Notes: a model not told the origin generated them from the letters alone. DNA of 64,000 nucleotides from Methylobacterium oryzihabitans (GCF_004004555.2 NZ_SACP01000031.1:1-64000); one strand, 5' to 3'; numbered from the stretch's first letter, positions 52,515 to 61,344 are shown. Program-made: numbers and translations.

Positions 52515-53303
52515 ATGCGTCTCCAGGACAAGGTCGCCCTCGTGTTCGGCGCCGGCTCGGTCGGGCCGGGCTGGGGCAACGGCAAGGCCACCGCGACGCT
52601 GTTCGCCCGCAACGGCGCCCACGTCGTCTGCATCGACATCAACCGCACCGCCGCCGAGGAGACCGTCGGCATCATCACCGGCGAGGGCTTTCGCGCCACG
52701 GCGGCCTCCTGCGACGTCACCGACAGCGCCTCGGTCAAGGCGGTGGTGGACGAGGCGATGGACCGGCACGGGCGCATCGACGTCCTGCACAACAACGTCG
52801 GCTACGCCACCATGGGCGGCCCGGTCGAGCTCGACGAGGCCGCCTGGCAGCGCACCCTCGACCTCAACGTCACCGGATGCTTCCTGACCTGCAAGCACGT
52901 GCTGCCGCACATGATCGCCCGCCGCTCCGGCGCGATCGTCAACGTCTCGTCGGTCGCGGCAATCCGCTATACCGGCTACCCCTACGCGGCCTACTACGCC
53001 GCCAAGGCGGCGGTGAACAACTTCACCATGGGCGTCGCGCTCCAGCACGCCCGCGACGGCATCCGGGCCAACGCGATCATGCCCGGGCTGATGAACACGC
53101 CGCTGATCTTCCAGCAGATCTCCGGCCAGTACGCCGATGCCGACGCGATGGTGAAGGCCCGCGACGCCGCCTGCCCGACCGGCAAGATGGGCACCGCCTG
53201 GGACATCGCCAAGGCGGCCCTGTTCCTGGCCTCCGACGACGCCGCCTACATCACCGGGGTCAGCCTCCCGGTCGATGGCGGCCTGTCCTGCCGCGCCTCC
53301 TGA
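52515..53303 (+). CDS. SDR-family oxidoreductase (first)
   Basis: 262 residues. The NAD(P) loop is an extended form, VFGAGSVGPGWGNGKATATL, and Asp after CID suggests NAD preference. The fold marks NNVGYATMG, IVNVSSVAAIRYTG and the catalytic Tyr and Lys in YYAAKAA are intact. The C-terminal YITGVSLPVDGGLSC is standard. In this locus it probably oxidises a hydroxyl of an acid sugar to give a 3-oxo acid. It starts the core enzyme operon, 15 bases before the RuBisCO-like gene. Confidence 0.9.
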   Translation: MRLQDKVALVFGAGSVGPGWGNGKATATLFARNGAHVVCIDINRTAAEETVGIITGEGFRATAASCDVTDSASVKAVVDEAMDRHGRIDVLHNNVGYATMGGPVELDEAAWQRTLDLNVTGCFLTCKHVLPHMIARRSGAIVNVSSVAAIRYTGYPYAAYYAAKAAVNNFTMGVALQHARDGIRANAIMPGLMNTPLIFQQISGQYADADAMVKARDAACPTGKMGTAWDIAKAALFLASDDAAYITGVSLPVDGGLSCRAS

Positions 53304-53317
53304 GCGGGGATCCGATC

Positions 53318-54586
53318 ATGACCTCTGTCTCCACCGCCGCGCCGCTGCGGATCGAAGCCGACTACCTGCTGGAGACGCCGGGCGACCCGCGCCGCACCGC
53401 CGAGACCATGGCGGGCGAGCAGTCGAGCGGCACCTTCGTGCCGGTGCCCGGCGAGACGCCGGAGCTCAAGGCGCGCTCGGCCGCCCGGGTCGAGCGCCTC
53501 GACCTCCTCGACGAGGCGCCCGGCCCGACCCTGCCCTCGGCCGGCGGTCGCGACGGCCCGGTGCGCCGGGCCCGGGTCACGCTGTCCTGGCCGATGGACA
53601 ATCTCGGGCCCTCGCTGCCGAACCTGCTCGCCACCGTCGCCGGCAACCTGTTCGAGCTGAAGCCGGTGACCGGCCTGCGCCTGCTCGACATCCGCCTGCC
53701 GCAAGCCTTCGCCGACGCCTATCCGGGCCCGCGCTTCGGCATCGCCGGAACCCGGCGGCTCGCCGGGGTCGAGGACCGACCGCTGATCGGCACGATCGTC
53801 AAGCCGAGCGTCGGTTTCGGCCCGGAGGAGACCGCGTCCCTCGTCGCCAGCCTGTGCGAGGGCGGGATCGACTTCGTCAAGGACGACGAGTTGCAGGCCG
53901 ACGGGCCGCACTGCCCGTTCGACGACCGCGTCCGCGCCGTCATGCGGGTGGTCAACGCCCATGCCGACCGCACCGGCCGGAAGGTGATGGTCGCGTTCAA
54001 CCTCACCGGCGACCTCGACCAGATGCGCCGGCGCCACGACCTGCTGGTGCGGGAGGGCGCGACCTGCATGATGGCGAGCCTGAACTCGGTCGGGCTCGTC
54101 GGGATGATCGAGCTCGCCCGGTTCGGCACCCTGCCGATCCACGCCCACCGCAACGGCTGGGGCTACCTCTCGCGCCACCCGCTGCTCGGCTGGTCCTACG
54201 TCGCGTGGCAGAAGATCTGGCGGCTCGCCGGGGCCGACCACATGCACGTCAACGGGCTGGCCAACAAGTTCGCCGAGGACGACGACAGCGTGGTCGACTC
54301 GGCCCGGACCTGCCTGACGCCGCTGTTTCCCGACAAGCCCTGCCTCGCGATGCCGGTCTTCTCCTCGGGCCAGGGGGTGCGCCAGGCGCCCGGCACCTAC
54401 GCCGCACTCGGCTCGACCGACCTCATCGTCACGGCGGGCGGCGGCATCATGGCCCATCCGGACGGCCCGGCGGCCGGGGTCTCGGCCCTGCGCGAGGCCT
54501 GGGACGCCGCCGTCGCCGGCATCCCGCTCGCCGACTACGCGCGGGACCGGCCGGACCTGAGCCGGGCGCTCGGAGCCGCCGCATGA
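53318..54586 (+). CDS. RuBisCO-like protein (form IV, OiaX/OiaT-like by context)
   Basis: 422 residues, typical for the family. The barrel keeps residues matching the RuBisCO active site: Lys162 in GTIVKPSVG (position of Lys175), Lys188, Asp190 and Glu191 in FVKDDELQ (carbamylated lysine and metal ligands), His277 in IHAHRNGWGY, Lys317 in HVNGLANKF and Ser349-350 in FSSGQGVRQ. Loop details differ from true RuBisCO, and no phosphoribulokinase is near. Next to a DUF1537 kinase this matches RuBisCO-like proteins known to decarboxylate or transcarboxylate 3-oxo-isoapionate 4-phosphate. A related acid-sugar phosphate is the likely substrate. Overlaps the kinase by ATGA. Confidence 0.87.
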   Translation: MTSVSTAAPLRIEADYLLETPGDPRRTAETMAGEQSSGTFVPVPGETPELKARSAARVERLDLLDEAPGPTLPSAGGRDGPVRRARVTLSWPMDNLGPSLPNLLATVAGNLFELKPVTGLRLLDIRLPQAFADAYPGPRFGIAGTRRLAGVEDRPLIGTIVKPSVGFGPEETASLVASLCEGGIDFVKDDELQADGPHCPFDDRVRAVMRVVNAHADRTGRKVMVAFNLTGDLDQMRRRHDLLVREGATCMMASLNSVGLVGMIELARFGTLPIHAHRNGWGYLSRHPLLGWSYVAWQKIWRLAGADHMHVNGLANKFAEDDDSVVDSARTCLTPLFPDKPCLAMPVFSSGQGVRQAPGTYAALGSTDLIVTAGGGIMAHPDGPAAGVSALREAWDAAVAGIPLADYARDRPDLSRALGAAA

Positions 54587-55971
54587 CCCCGCGCCCGCTG
54601 CCGCCGGGGCCGCTCGTCGCGTTCTACGGCGACGACCTCACCGGCTCGTCTGCCGCCATGGAGGTGCTGGCCTTCGCCGGGCTCGACACGGTGCTGTTCC
54701 TGGCCCCGCCGACGCCCGAGCGCCTCGCCGCCTTCGCGGGCCACCGCGCCGTCGGCATCGCCGGCATGGCGCGCTCTCAGGGCCCGGCCTGGATGGACGC
54801 GCACCTGCCGCCGGTGTTCCGGCTGCTCGCCGGCCTCGGGGCGCCGGTGGCGCACTACAAGGTGTGCTCGACCTTCGATTCGGCGCCGCATGTCGGCTCG
54901 ATCGGGCGCGCCGCCGAACTCGGCGCCGAAGTCTTCCGCGTCGGGGCCGAGTCCTGGATCCCGATGCTCGTCGCCGATCCCGGCATGGGCCGCTACCAGA
55001 GCTTCGGGCACCTGTTCGCGATGGCGGGCCCGGACGGCCACCGCCTCGACCGCCACCCGACCATGGCGCGCCACCCGGTGACGCCGATGGACGAGGCCGA
55101 TCTCGGCCGCCACCTCGCCCGCCAGACCGCGCTGCCGGTCGGCCTCGTCGACTTCGTGGCGATGAAGCGCGGCGAGGGCTCGGCCCGCCTCGCCCGCGCC
55201 CGGGCGGCCGGCGCCCGCATCGTCTCCCTCGACGTGCTCGACCACGAGACCCTGGTCGAGGCCGGCCGGCTGATCTGGGAGGAGGGCGGATCGCCGACCT
55301 TCACGGTGGGCTCGCAGGGCGTCGGGGCGGCCCTGGTGGCGTGGTGGCGCGAGGCCGGGCTGCTGCCGGCCGCCCCCGCGATCCCGGTGCCGCCGCCGGT
55401 CGACCGGATCGCCGCGGTGTCGGGCTCGGTCTCGCCGGTCACCGCCGGGCAGATCGCCCACGCGGTCCAGAACGGCTTCGAGGGCCTGCGGATCGACCCG
55501 TCGCTCGCCGTCGATCCCGCCGCCTGGGAGCGGGAGGTCGGGCGCGCCGGCGAGGCGGCGCTCGCCGCCCTCGGCCGGGGCCGCGACCCGCTGGTCTACA
55601 GCGCCGCCGGTCCCGACGACCCGGCGGTGGCCGCGCTGCGGGACGCCACCCGGACGGCGGGCCTGTCCGAGGAGGTCGTCAACGACCGCATCGGCGCCGG
55701 GCTCGGCACGATCCTGAACCGGGTGGTGCGGCAAGGCCGGCTGACCCGGGCGGTGATCTCGGGCGGCGACACCTCGGGCCGGGTCGCGGCCCGGCTCGGC
55801 ATCGACGCGCTCGCCGCCCTCGCCCCGATGGCGCCCGGCGCGCCGCTGTGCCGCGCCTACACCGACGACGGCGGCGCCGGGCTGGAGATCGCCCTCAAGG
55901 GCGGACAGGTCGGCGGCCCGGACTTCTTCGTCGCGGTCAGACGCGGCGCTCCGACCTCGAAGGCAGGATGA
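54583..55971 (+). CDS. Four-carbon acid sugar kinase family protein (DUF1537)
   Basis: 462 residues. The substrate domain starts with VAFYGDDLTGSSAAMEVLAF, the family hallmark. The segment SGSVSPVTAGQIAHAV and the C-terminal AVISGGDTSGRVAARLGIDA with LALKGG-like LEIALKGGQVGGPDFF make up the ATP side. Members phosphorylate 3-oxo-tetronate, D-erythronate or 3-oxo-isoapionate. It should supply the phosphorylated substrate of the RuBisCO-like protein, with which it is translationally coupled. No adjacent class II aldolase or isomerase of the tetronate pathway is seen. Confidence 0.9.
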   Translation: MTPRPLPPGPLVAFYGDDLTGSSAAMEVLAFAGLDTVLFLAPPTPERLAAFAGHRAVGIAGMARSQGPAWMDAHLPPVFRLLAGLGAPVAHYKVCSTFDSAPHVGSIGRAAELGAEVFRVGAESWIPMLVADPGMGRYQSFGHLFAMAGPDGHRLDRHPTMARHPVTPMDEADLGRHLARQTALPVGLVDFVAMKRGEGSARLARARAAGARIVSLDVLDHETLVEAGRLIWEEGGSPTFTVGSQGVGAALVAWWREAGLLPAAPAIPVPPPVDRIAAVSGSVSPVTAGQIAHAVQNGFEGLRIDPSLAVDPAAWEREVGRAGEAALAALGRGRDPLVYSAAGPDDPAVAALRDATRTAGLSEEVVNDRIGAGLGTILNRVVRQGRLTRAVISGGDTSGRVAARLGIDALAALAPMAPGAPLCRAYTDDGGAGLEIALKGGQVGGPDFFVAVRRGAPTSKAG

Positions 55972-56756
55972 TCGCGATGACCCAGAGACTTCTCGACAAG
56001 GTCGCCCTGGTCACGGGTGGCGCGCGCGGCATCGGGCTCGCGACCGCCCGGGCGTTCGCGAGGGAGGGGGCGCGCGTCGTCATCGCCGACGTGAACGAGG
56101 AGGGCGCACGCAAAGCCGCCGCCGAACTCGGCGGCGGGGCGCTCGGGGTCGGCGTCAACGTGGCGGATCCCGCCTCCGTCGCGGCCATGATCGAGACGAT
56201 CGTCGAGGCGTGCGGGCGGATCGACGTCCTGTTCAACAACGCCGGGGTCGGCGGCAACACGCCGTTCCTGGACCTGAAGCTGGAGGACTGGAACCGCATC
56301 GTCGGCATCAACCTGACCGGCGCGTTCATGGTGGCGCAGGCCTGCGCCCGCGAGATGGTCAAGGTCGGCGGCGGCAAGATCGTCAACATCGCGTCGCTGT
56401 CGGGCCAGCGCGGCGGCAACGGCCGGGCGGCCTACGGCTCGGCCAAGGCCGGGCTCGAACTGCTCACCAAGGTGATGGCGGTCGAACTCGCCGAGCACAA
56501 CATCAACGTCAACAACATCGCGCCCGGCGCGATCGAGACCGAGATGGCGAAGTTCGCCCACGACCAGGCCACCCGCGCCGCCTACAACTACCTCATCCCG
56601 ATGACGCGCTACGGCACGCCCGAGGAGATCGCCGACGCGGCGGTGTTCCTGTGCTCGGACGAGGCCCGCTACGTCCACGGCCACACCCTCAACGTCGACG
56701 GCGGCTTCCGCGAGGCCGGCCTGATGTTCAAGCGCGCCGCGCCACCCGCCGCCTGA
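55968..56756 (+). CDS. SDR-family oxidoreductase (second)
   Basis: 262 residues; ATG 55968 overlaps the kinase stop, with an alternative ATG at 55977. The NAD loop VTGGARGIGLATARAFAREG and IADVNEE (Asp for NAD), NNAGVGGNTPFLDL, IVNIASLSGQRGG, the YGSAK catalytic pair and GHTLNVDGGF are all canonical. It differs from the first SDR and resembles polyol or sugar-acid dehydrogenases. It probably carries out a second oxidation or a reduction in the pathway. Confidence 0.9.
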   Translation: MIAMTQRLLDKVALVTGGARGIGLATARAFAREGARVVIADVNEEGARKAAAELGGGALGVGVNVADPASVAAMIETIVEACGRIDVLFNNAGVGGNTPFLDLKLEDWNRIVGINLTGAFMVAQACAREMVKVGGGKIVNIASLSGQRGGNGRAAYGSAKAGLELLTKVMAVELAEHNINVNNIAPGAIETEMAKFAHDQATRAAYNYLIPMTRYGTPEEIADAAVFLCSDEARYVHGHTLNVDGGFREAGLMFKRAAPPAA

Positions 56757-56763
56757 CGGCCTG

Positions 56764-56795
56764 CCGAGCAGAGTTGCCCGGGCAACTCTGCTCGG
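56764..56795 (+). promoter_or_regulatory. Perfect 32-base palindrome
   Basis: CCGAGCAGAGTTGCCC pairs perfectly with GGGCAACTCTGCTCGG with no spacer. It begins 8 bases after the second SDR stop and 155 bases before the ABC receptor start. Without a T tract it is an uncertain terminator; it could stop or attenuate transcription between the enzyme and transporter genes, or serve as an operator. Confidence 0.6.
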
Positions 56796-56949
56796 ACGCG
56801 GTGACGCCCGGGGCGGCGACGGCGCGGGCCTCCCTCGCCGGGCCGCTCCCGCGGCGGCCGTCCGCACGCCGGGCGATTTGCTTCGGACCTCGTCCCGTGG
56901 TGATATACCAGGGAGCCGCCCGATCAACGAGGCGGACGGGAGGACACCG

Positions 56950-58326
56950 ATGAGGCGTGGGATCGCGGGCGCGTTGTCGCTGGGCGCGTGGGTGCTGGCC
57001 GCGATGCCGGCTCTGGCGCAGGACAAGACGCTCACCGTCTGGTTCAGCAAGGGCTTCTACCGCTCCGAGGACGAGTCCCTCTGGGCGACGATCAAGAAGT
57101 TCGAGCAGAAGACCGGGATCAAGGTCGAGCTGTCGCAATACGCGCTTCAGGACATGATCCCCAAGACGGTGGCGGCACTCGATTCCGGCTCGCCGCCGGA
57201 CGTCGGCTATTCCGACACCTACAACAACCAGGCCGCCGGCAAGTGGGCCTACGAGGGCAAGCTCGAGGATCTCAGCGACATCCTCCAGCCGATGATGCCG
57301 CGCTTCGCCCCGCAGACGATCGAGCACATGCTGCTCATGAACGGCCAGACCGGCAAGAAGGCCTATTACGGCTTCCCGATGAAGCGCCAGACGCTCCACA
57401 CGGAGATCTGGGGCGACATGCTGGACAAGGCCGGCTTCAAGCAGGCCGACATCCCGCAGAACTGGGCCGAGTACTGGTCGTTCTGGTGCGACAAGGTCCA
57501 GCCCGCCTACCGCAAGGCGTCGGGCTCGCGCATCTACGGGATTGGCGCGCCAATGGGCGTCGAATCGACCGACAGCTTCCAGTCGTTCTACGCCTTCATG
57601 GACGCCTACGATGCCAAGCTCGTCGACAACGACGGCAAGCTGACCGTCGACGATCCGAAGACCCGCGAGGGGCTGGTCAAGGCGCTGAAGGACTACACCG
57701 ACCCCTACATCAAGGGCTGCGTCCCGCCCTCCGCGACGACCTGGAAGGACCCCGACAACAACGTCGCGTTCCACAACCGCACCACGGTGATGACCCACAA
57801 CTTCACCATCTCGATCGCCGGCAAGTGGTACGAGGACAGCATCAACCCGAACAACACGCCCGAGCAGCGCGAGGCCGCCCGCAAGGCCTACGAGGAAACC
57901 ATCATCACCGCGCCGTTCCCGAACCGGCCGGACGGCAAGCCGATGACCTACCGGGCCGACGTCAAGCACGGCGTGGTCTTCTCGGGCGCCAAGAACAAGG
58001 CCGCGGCCAAGGAGTTCGTGAAGTTCATCATGGAGGAGGACAACCTCCGTCCCTACGTCGAGGGCGCGATCGGCCGCTGGTTCCCGGTCACCACCGCCTC
58101 GGTCGAGAGCCCGTTCTGGCAGGCCGACAAGCACCGCAAGGCGGTCTACAACCAGTTCAAGTCCGGCACCGAGCCGTTCGACTACGTGAAGAACTACAAG
58201 TTCACGCTGGTCAACAACGAGAACGTGTTCGCCAAGGCGATGAACCGGGTGGTGAGCGAGAAGGTCCCGGTCGAGAAGGCGGCCGACGAGATGCTCGCCC
58301 GCGTCAAGCAGATCGCCGCGCCCTGA
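56950..58326 (+). CDS. Carbohydrate ABC transporter substrate-binding protein (family 1)
   Basis: 458 residues; GGGAGG precedes the ATG. A Sec signal peptide MRRGIAGALSLGAWVLAAMP with cleavage after ALA near 23 is followed by LTVWFSKGFYRSEDESLWAT, a MalE-like start. DSGSPPDVGYSDTYNN, KKAYYGFPMKRQTLHTEIWG and FVKFIMEEDNLRPYVEGAIG are typical of family 1 receptors. Possible promoter boxes TTGCTT (56878-56883) and GATATA (56902-56907) lie upstream with an 18-base spacer, low confidence. It delivers a sugar or sugar acid to the two permeases downstream. Confidence 0.9.
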   Translation: MRRGIAGALSLGAWVLAAMPALAQDKTLTVWFSKGFYRSEDESLWATIKKFEQKTGIKVELSQYALQDMIPKTVAALDSGSPPDVGYSDTYNNQAAGKWAYEGKLEDLSDILQPMMPRFAPQTIEHMLLMNGQTGKKAYYGFPMKRQTLHTEIWGDMLDKAGFKQADIPQNWAEYWSFWCDKVQPAYRKASGSRIYGIGAPMGVESTDSFQSFYAFMDAYDAKLVDNDGKLTVDDPKTREGLVKALKDYTDPYIKGCVPPSATTWKDPDNNVAFHNRTTVMTHNFTISIAGKWYEDSINPNNTPEQREAARKAYEETIITAPFPNRPDGKPMTYRADVKHGVVFSGAKNKAAAKEFVKFIMEEDNLRPYVEGAIGRWFPVTTASVESPFWQADKHRKAVYNQFKSGTEPFDYVKNYKFTLVNNENVFAKAMNRVVSEKVPVEKAADEMLARVKQIAAP

Positions 58327-58365
58327 CGCATCGCCGCGTCCGCGCGGGACACCGACGAGACAGCC

Positions 58366-58410
58366 GCCGGGAGCGGGACCCGATCGCCTGTTCGGGTCCC
58401 GCTCCCGGTC
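58366..58410 (+). promoter_or_regulatory. Receptor-permease intergenic hairpin
   Basis: GGGAGCGGGACCC (about 58369-58381) pairs with GGGTCCCGCTCCC (about 58395-58407) around a short loop. Such hairpins after binding-protein genes commonly protect the 5' message from decay or lower permease expression. This is inference from position and structure. Confidence 0.55.
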
Positions 58411-58489
58411 GTCGACGGGGCGAGGCGTCCCGTCGCCGGCCAACGCTTCATCCGGGCCGCCTGGGCGGGCCCCTTCAGGGAGACCGAGG

Positions 58490-59371
58490 ATGTCGGGAAC
58501 GCACGCAGTGACGGCCGCCGACGCCGCACCGGCCGCCGCGTCCCAGCCCTTCCGCCTCAGCGCGTGGCAGGCCTGGGGCGCGATCCTGATCGCGCCCTAC
58601 CTCCTGGTCTTCCTGTTCTTCGTGATCTACCCGGTCGGCTACGGGCTCTGGCTCGCCCGCAGCCCGGCGAGCTACGCCCATCTCGCGGCCGACCCGATCT
58701 TCTCCCGCGCCGTCGTCAACACGCTGGTCTTCCTGATCGTCGGCATCAACATCAAGATGGCGATCGCGCTCGGCCTGTCGGGGTTCTTCACCCACGAGCG
58801 GCGCTGGATCCGCTGGCTGTCGGTGCTGTTCATCCTGCCCTGGGCGGTGCCGTCGATCCCGACCATCCTCTCGGTCCGGTTCATGCTGAACCCGGAATGG
58901 GGCGTCGTGAACCAGACCATCTTCCGGCTCACCGGCGAGGACGGCCCGAACTGGCTCAACGACCCGACCCTGGCGCTGAGCCTCGCCATCGCGGTCCACA
59001 TCTGGAAGTCGCTGCCGTTCTGGACCCTGATCCTGCTCGCCGGCCGCCTCGCCATCGCGTCCGACCTCTACGAGGCGGCGTCGGTCGACGGCGCGACCCG
59101 GTGGCAGAAGTTCCTGCACGTCACCTGGCCGTCGATGCGGACGCTCTACGTGACCTGCACGATCCTCTCGATGATCTGGACGCTCGGCGACTTCAACAGC
59201 GTCTACCTGCTGACCGGCGGCGGCCCGGCCGACCTGACGCACGTGCTCGCGACCCTCGGCATCCGCTACCTGCGGCTCGACCAGATCGACCACTCGATGG
59301 CGGCGGTGGTCTGCGCGATGCCGTTCATCCTGCCGCTCGTCTACGTGCTCATGCGGAGGCTCTCGAAATGA
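58490..59371 (+). CDS. Carbohydrate ABC permease, MalF family
   Basis: 293 residues, about six membrane helices. The ATPase-coupling EAA loop is YEAASVDGATRWQKFLHVTW. Also typical are IAPYLLVFLFFVIYPVGYGL at the start and WTLGDFNSVYLLTGGGPADL. It begins 163 bases after the receptor gene; the intergenic part contains an imperfect hairpin GGGTCCCGCTCCCGG with an upstream GGGAGCGGGACCC, a possible stabilising or attenuating structure common between receptor and permease genes. Overlaps the next permease by ATGA. Confidence 0.92.
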   Translation: MSGTHAVTAADAAPAAASQPFRLSAWQAWGAILIAPYLLVFLFFVIYPVGYGLWLARSPASYAHLAADPIFSRAVVNTLVFLIVGINIKMAIALGLSGFFTHERRWIRWLSVLFILPWAVPSIPTILSVRFMLNPEWGVVNQTIFRLTGEDGPNWLNDPTLALSLAIAVHIWKSLPFWTLILLAGRLAIASDLYEAASVDGATRWQKFLHVTWPSMRTLYVTCTILSMIWTLGDFNSVYLLTGGGPADLTHVLATLGIRYLRLDQIDHSMAAVVCAMPFILPLVYVLMRRLSK

Positions 59372-60273
59372 GCGCGAACGTCGCTGCCGCCCCCCGCGCC
59401 GCCACCGGGCCCGCGCCCCGCTCCGCCGCCGGCTGGCTGAAGGCGGCCGGGACCGAGGCGAAGCTCCTCCTCGTCGGCATCCCGGTCCTGCTCTGGACCG
59501 TGATCCCGATCTACCACCTCGTGCTGTTCGCGATCTCGCCCAAGCAGGACGCGCTCTCGGGCGCGCTGTTCCCGGAGCATCCGACGCTCAGGAACTTCGA
59601 GACCGTGTTCGGGCAGCGGCACTACTTCCTGTCGCATTTCTGGCAGCAGCTCTGGAACTCGACGCTGATCGCCTTCGCGACCGGCGTGCTGACGCTCCTC
59701 GTCGCGACCTCGGCGGCGTTCGCGATCAGCCGGCTGCGGGTGCGCGGCGGCCGGACGGTGATGAACATGGCGCTGTTCACCTACTTCATCCCGGCGGCGT
59801 TCCTGGCCGTGCCGATGTACAAGACCATGGGGAATTACGGGCTGCTCAACTCCAAGTGGGCGCTCATCCTCGCCATGGTGACGATCGCCAGCCCCTACGC
59901 GATCTGGGTGCTGAAGCAGGCCTCCGACAAGCTGCCGGTGGAGCTCGACGAGGCGGCGGTGATGGACGGCGCCTCGCCGCCGCAGCTCTTCCGGTACGTC
60001 TACCTGCCGCTGATGACGCCCTCGCTGGTCGCGATCGGGGTCTACGCGCTGCTGCTGGCCTGGAACGAGTACCTGTTCGCGTTCCTGCTTCTGTCGCGCG
60101 ACACCGACGTGACCCTGCCGGTCGCCCTCGGCAGCTTCCTCGCCGCCGACGATTCGCCGTGGGAACTGCTGATGACGACGGGGCTGATCTACGCCCTGCC
60201 GCCCGCGGCGATCTACTACGTCTTTCGGCGCTACATGGTCGGCGGGCTCACGGCCGGCGCGGTCAAGAGCTGA
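59368..60273 (+). CDS. Carbohydrate ABC permease, MalG family
   Basis: 301 residues, six membrane helices. The EAA loop reads LDEAAVMDGASPPQLFRYVY. LLVGIPVLLWTVIPIYHLVL and the later YALPPAAIYYVFRRYMVGGL with the basic ARG-rich turn and GAVKS end are standard MalG features. It is the last gene of the importer. No ATPase gene follows; the next gene is convergent. A shared MsmK/UgpC-type ATPase elsewhere is likely. Confidence 0.92.
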   Translation: MSANVAAAPRAATGPAPRSAAGWLKAAGTEAKLLLVGIPVLLWTVIPIYHLVLFAISPKQDALSGALFPEHPTLRNFETVFGQRHYFLSHFWQQLWNSTLIAFATGVLTLLVATSAAFAISRLRVRGGRTVMNMALFTYFIPAAFLAVPMYKTMGNYGLLNSKWALILAMVTIASPYAIWVLKQASDKLPVELDEAAVMDGASPPQLFRYVYLPLMTPSLVAIGVYALLLAWNEYLFAFLLLSRDTDVTLPVALGSFLAADDSPWELLMTTGLIYALPPAAIYYVFRRYMVGGLTAGAVKS

Positions 60274-60351
60274 ATCCGGACGCCGTCTCCCATCCAGGCG
60301 TGACGGCCTGCCACGGTCGCGTACCGTGTCGCCACGCGGTCGGACCGTGCG

Positions 60352-61344
60352 CTACTCCCGCGGCGCGAACCACGCCCCGTCGAAGCGGAACACCTCGTCG
60401 CCGTGCTGGTCGCGGCCGCTCGCCGCGTGGTGGACGAGACCCCAGCCCGGGCGCGAGGCGGAGGGGCGCTTGTCGGTGAGGGTGATGGCGAAGCGGATCG
60501 TATCGCCGGCATAGACCGGACGCAGCCATTTGAGGTTGCGGAACCCCGGCGAGGGTCCGCCCGCCGCCACCGGCCCGCCGCGCGCCTCGGCCTGTCGCCG
60601 CCCGAGGTCGCGGGCGGCGACGAGGCGGTTCATGAAGCCCGCCGCGGTGTGCCAGCCCGAAGCGCACAGGCCGCCGAAATGGCTTTGCCGCGCCGCCGCC
60701 TCGTCGACGTGGAACGGCTGCGGGTCGAAGGCGCGGGCGAAGGCCAGCACCTCGTCGCGGCCGAAATGGTAGCCGCCGAGATCGTAGGTCGCCCCGACCG
60801 CGAGGCTGTCGTAGCCCCCGGCCGGGAAGCCGGCCTCCGAGGCGAAGGTCGGCGGGCCGGGCTCGCGCGGCGGCAGGGTCCTGGCCGGCAGCGGGGCGGC
60901 GCCGCGGCGGCCGAACATCACCCAGAATTCCTGGGTCATCACCGTCTCGCCGCCGCCGTTGGCCATCGCGGCCGTCACCCGCACGAGGCCGCGGTCGGGC
61001 TTGCTGGCGGAGGGCCGCGCCTCGGCGATCGTCATGGTGAGGGTCAGGGCGTCGCCGGGCAGGACCGGGCGCAGCCAGTGCACCGCGTCGATGCCCGGCG
61101 AGCCCATCGAGCTCGCCTGCAGGATGAAGTCCCGGGCGATCAGCCGCATGCCGAGGGCGCAGCTGTGCCAGCCCGAGGCGATGAGACGGCCGACGAAGCT
61201 GCCCCGGGCCGCCGCCTCGTCGAGGTGGAACGGCTGCGGATCGTAGGCCCGCGCGAACGCCACGATCTCGTCGCGCGTCACGGTGATCGGCCCGCAGGGG
61301 AGGACGAGGCCGGGCACGAGGTCTTCGAAGTGGATGCGGATCAT
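60352..61344 (-). CDS. Double-hotdog MaoC-like protein
   Basis: 330 residues from ATG 61344; the upstream extension is arginine-rich. Two MaoC domains occur in tandem: the first with DEIVAFARAYDPQPFHLDEA and GRLIASGWHSCALGMRL, the second with DEVLAFARAFDPQPFHVDEA and GGLCASGWHTAAGFMNRL. The Asp and His of the hydratase motif (DPQPFH) are present in both copies. Such proteins hydrate enoyl-CoA or mesaconyl-CoA-like substrates. Both halves keep catalytic residues, so both may be active. It is convergent with the ABC permease and probably unrelated to that locus. Confidence 0.88.
   Translation of the reverse strand: MIRIHFEDLVPGLVLPCGPITVTRDEIVAFARAYDPQPFHLDEAAARGSFVGRLIASGWHSCALGMRLIARDFILQASSMGSPGIDAVHWLRPVLPGDALTLTMTIAEARPSASKPDRGLVRVTAAMANGGGETVMTQEFWVMFGRRGAAPLPARTLPPREPGPPTFASEAGFPAGGYDSLAVGATYDLGGYHFGRDEVLAFARAFDPQPFHVDEAAARQSHFGGLCASGWHTAAGFMNRLVAARDLGRRQAEARGGPVAAGGPSPGFRNLKWLRPVYAGDTIRFAITLTDKRPSASRPGWGLVHHAASGRDQHGDEVFRFDGAWFAPRE

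Noticed and set aside
53318..54586. True carbon-fixing RuBisCO
   Set aside because: Length, loops and context (acid-sugar kinase and SDRs, no phosphoribulokinase or small subunit) fit a form IV RuBisCO-like protein.
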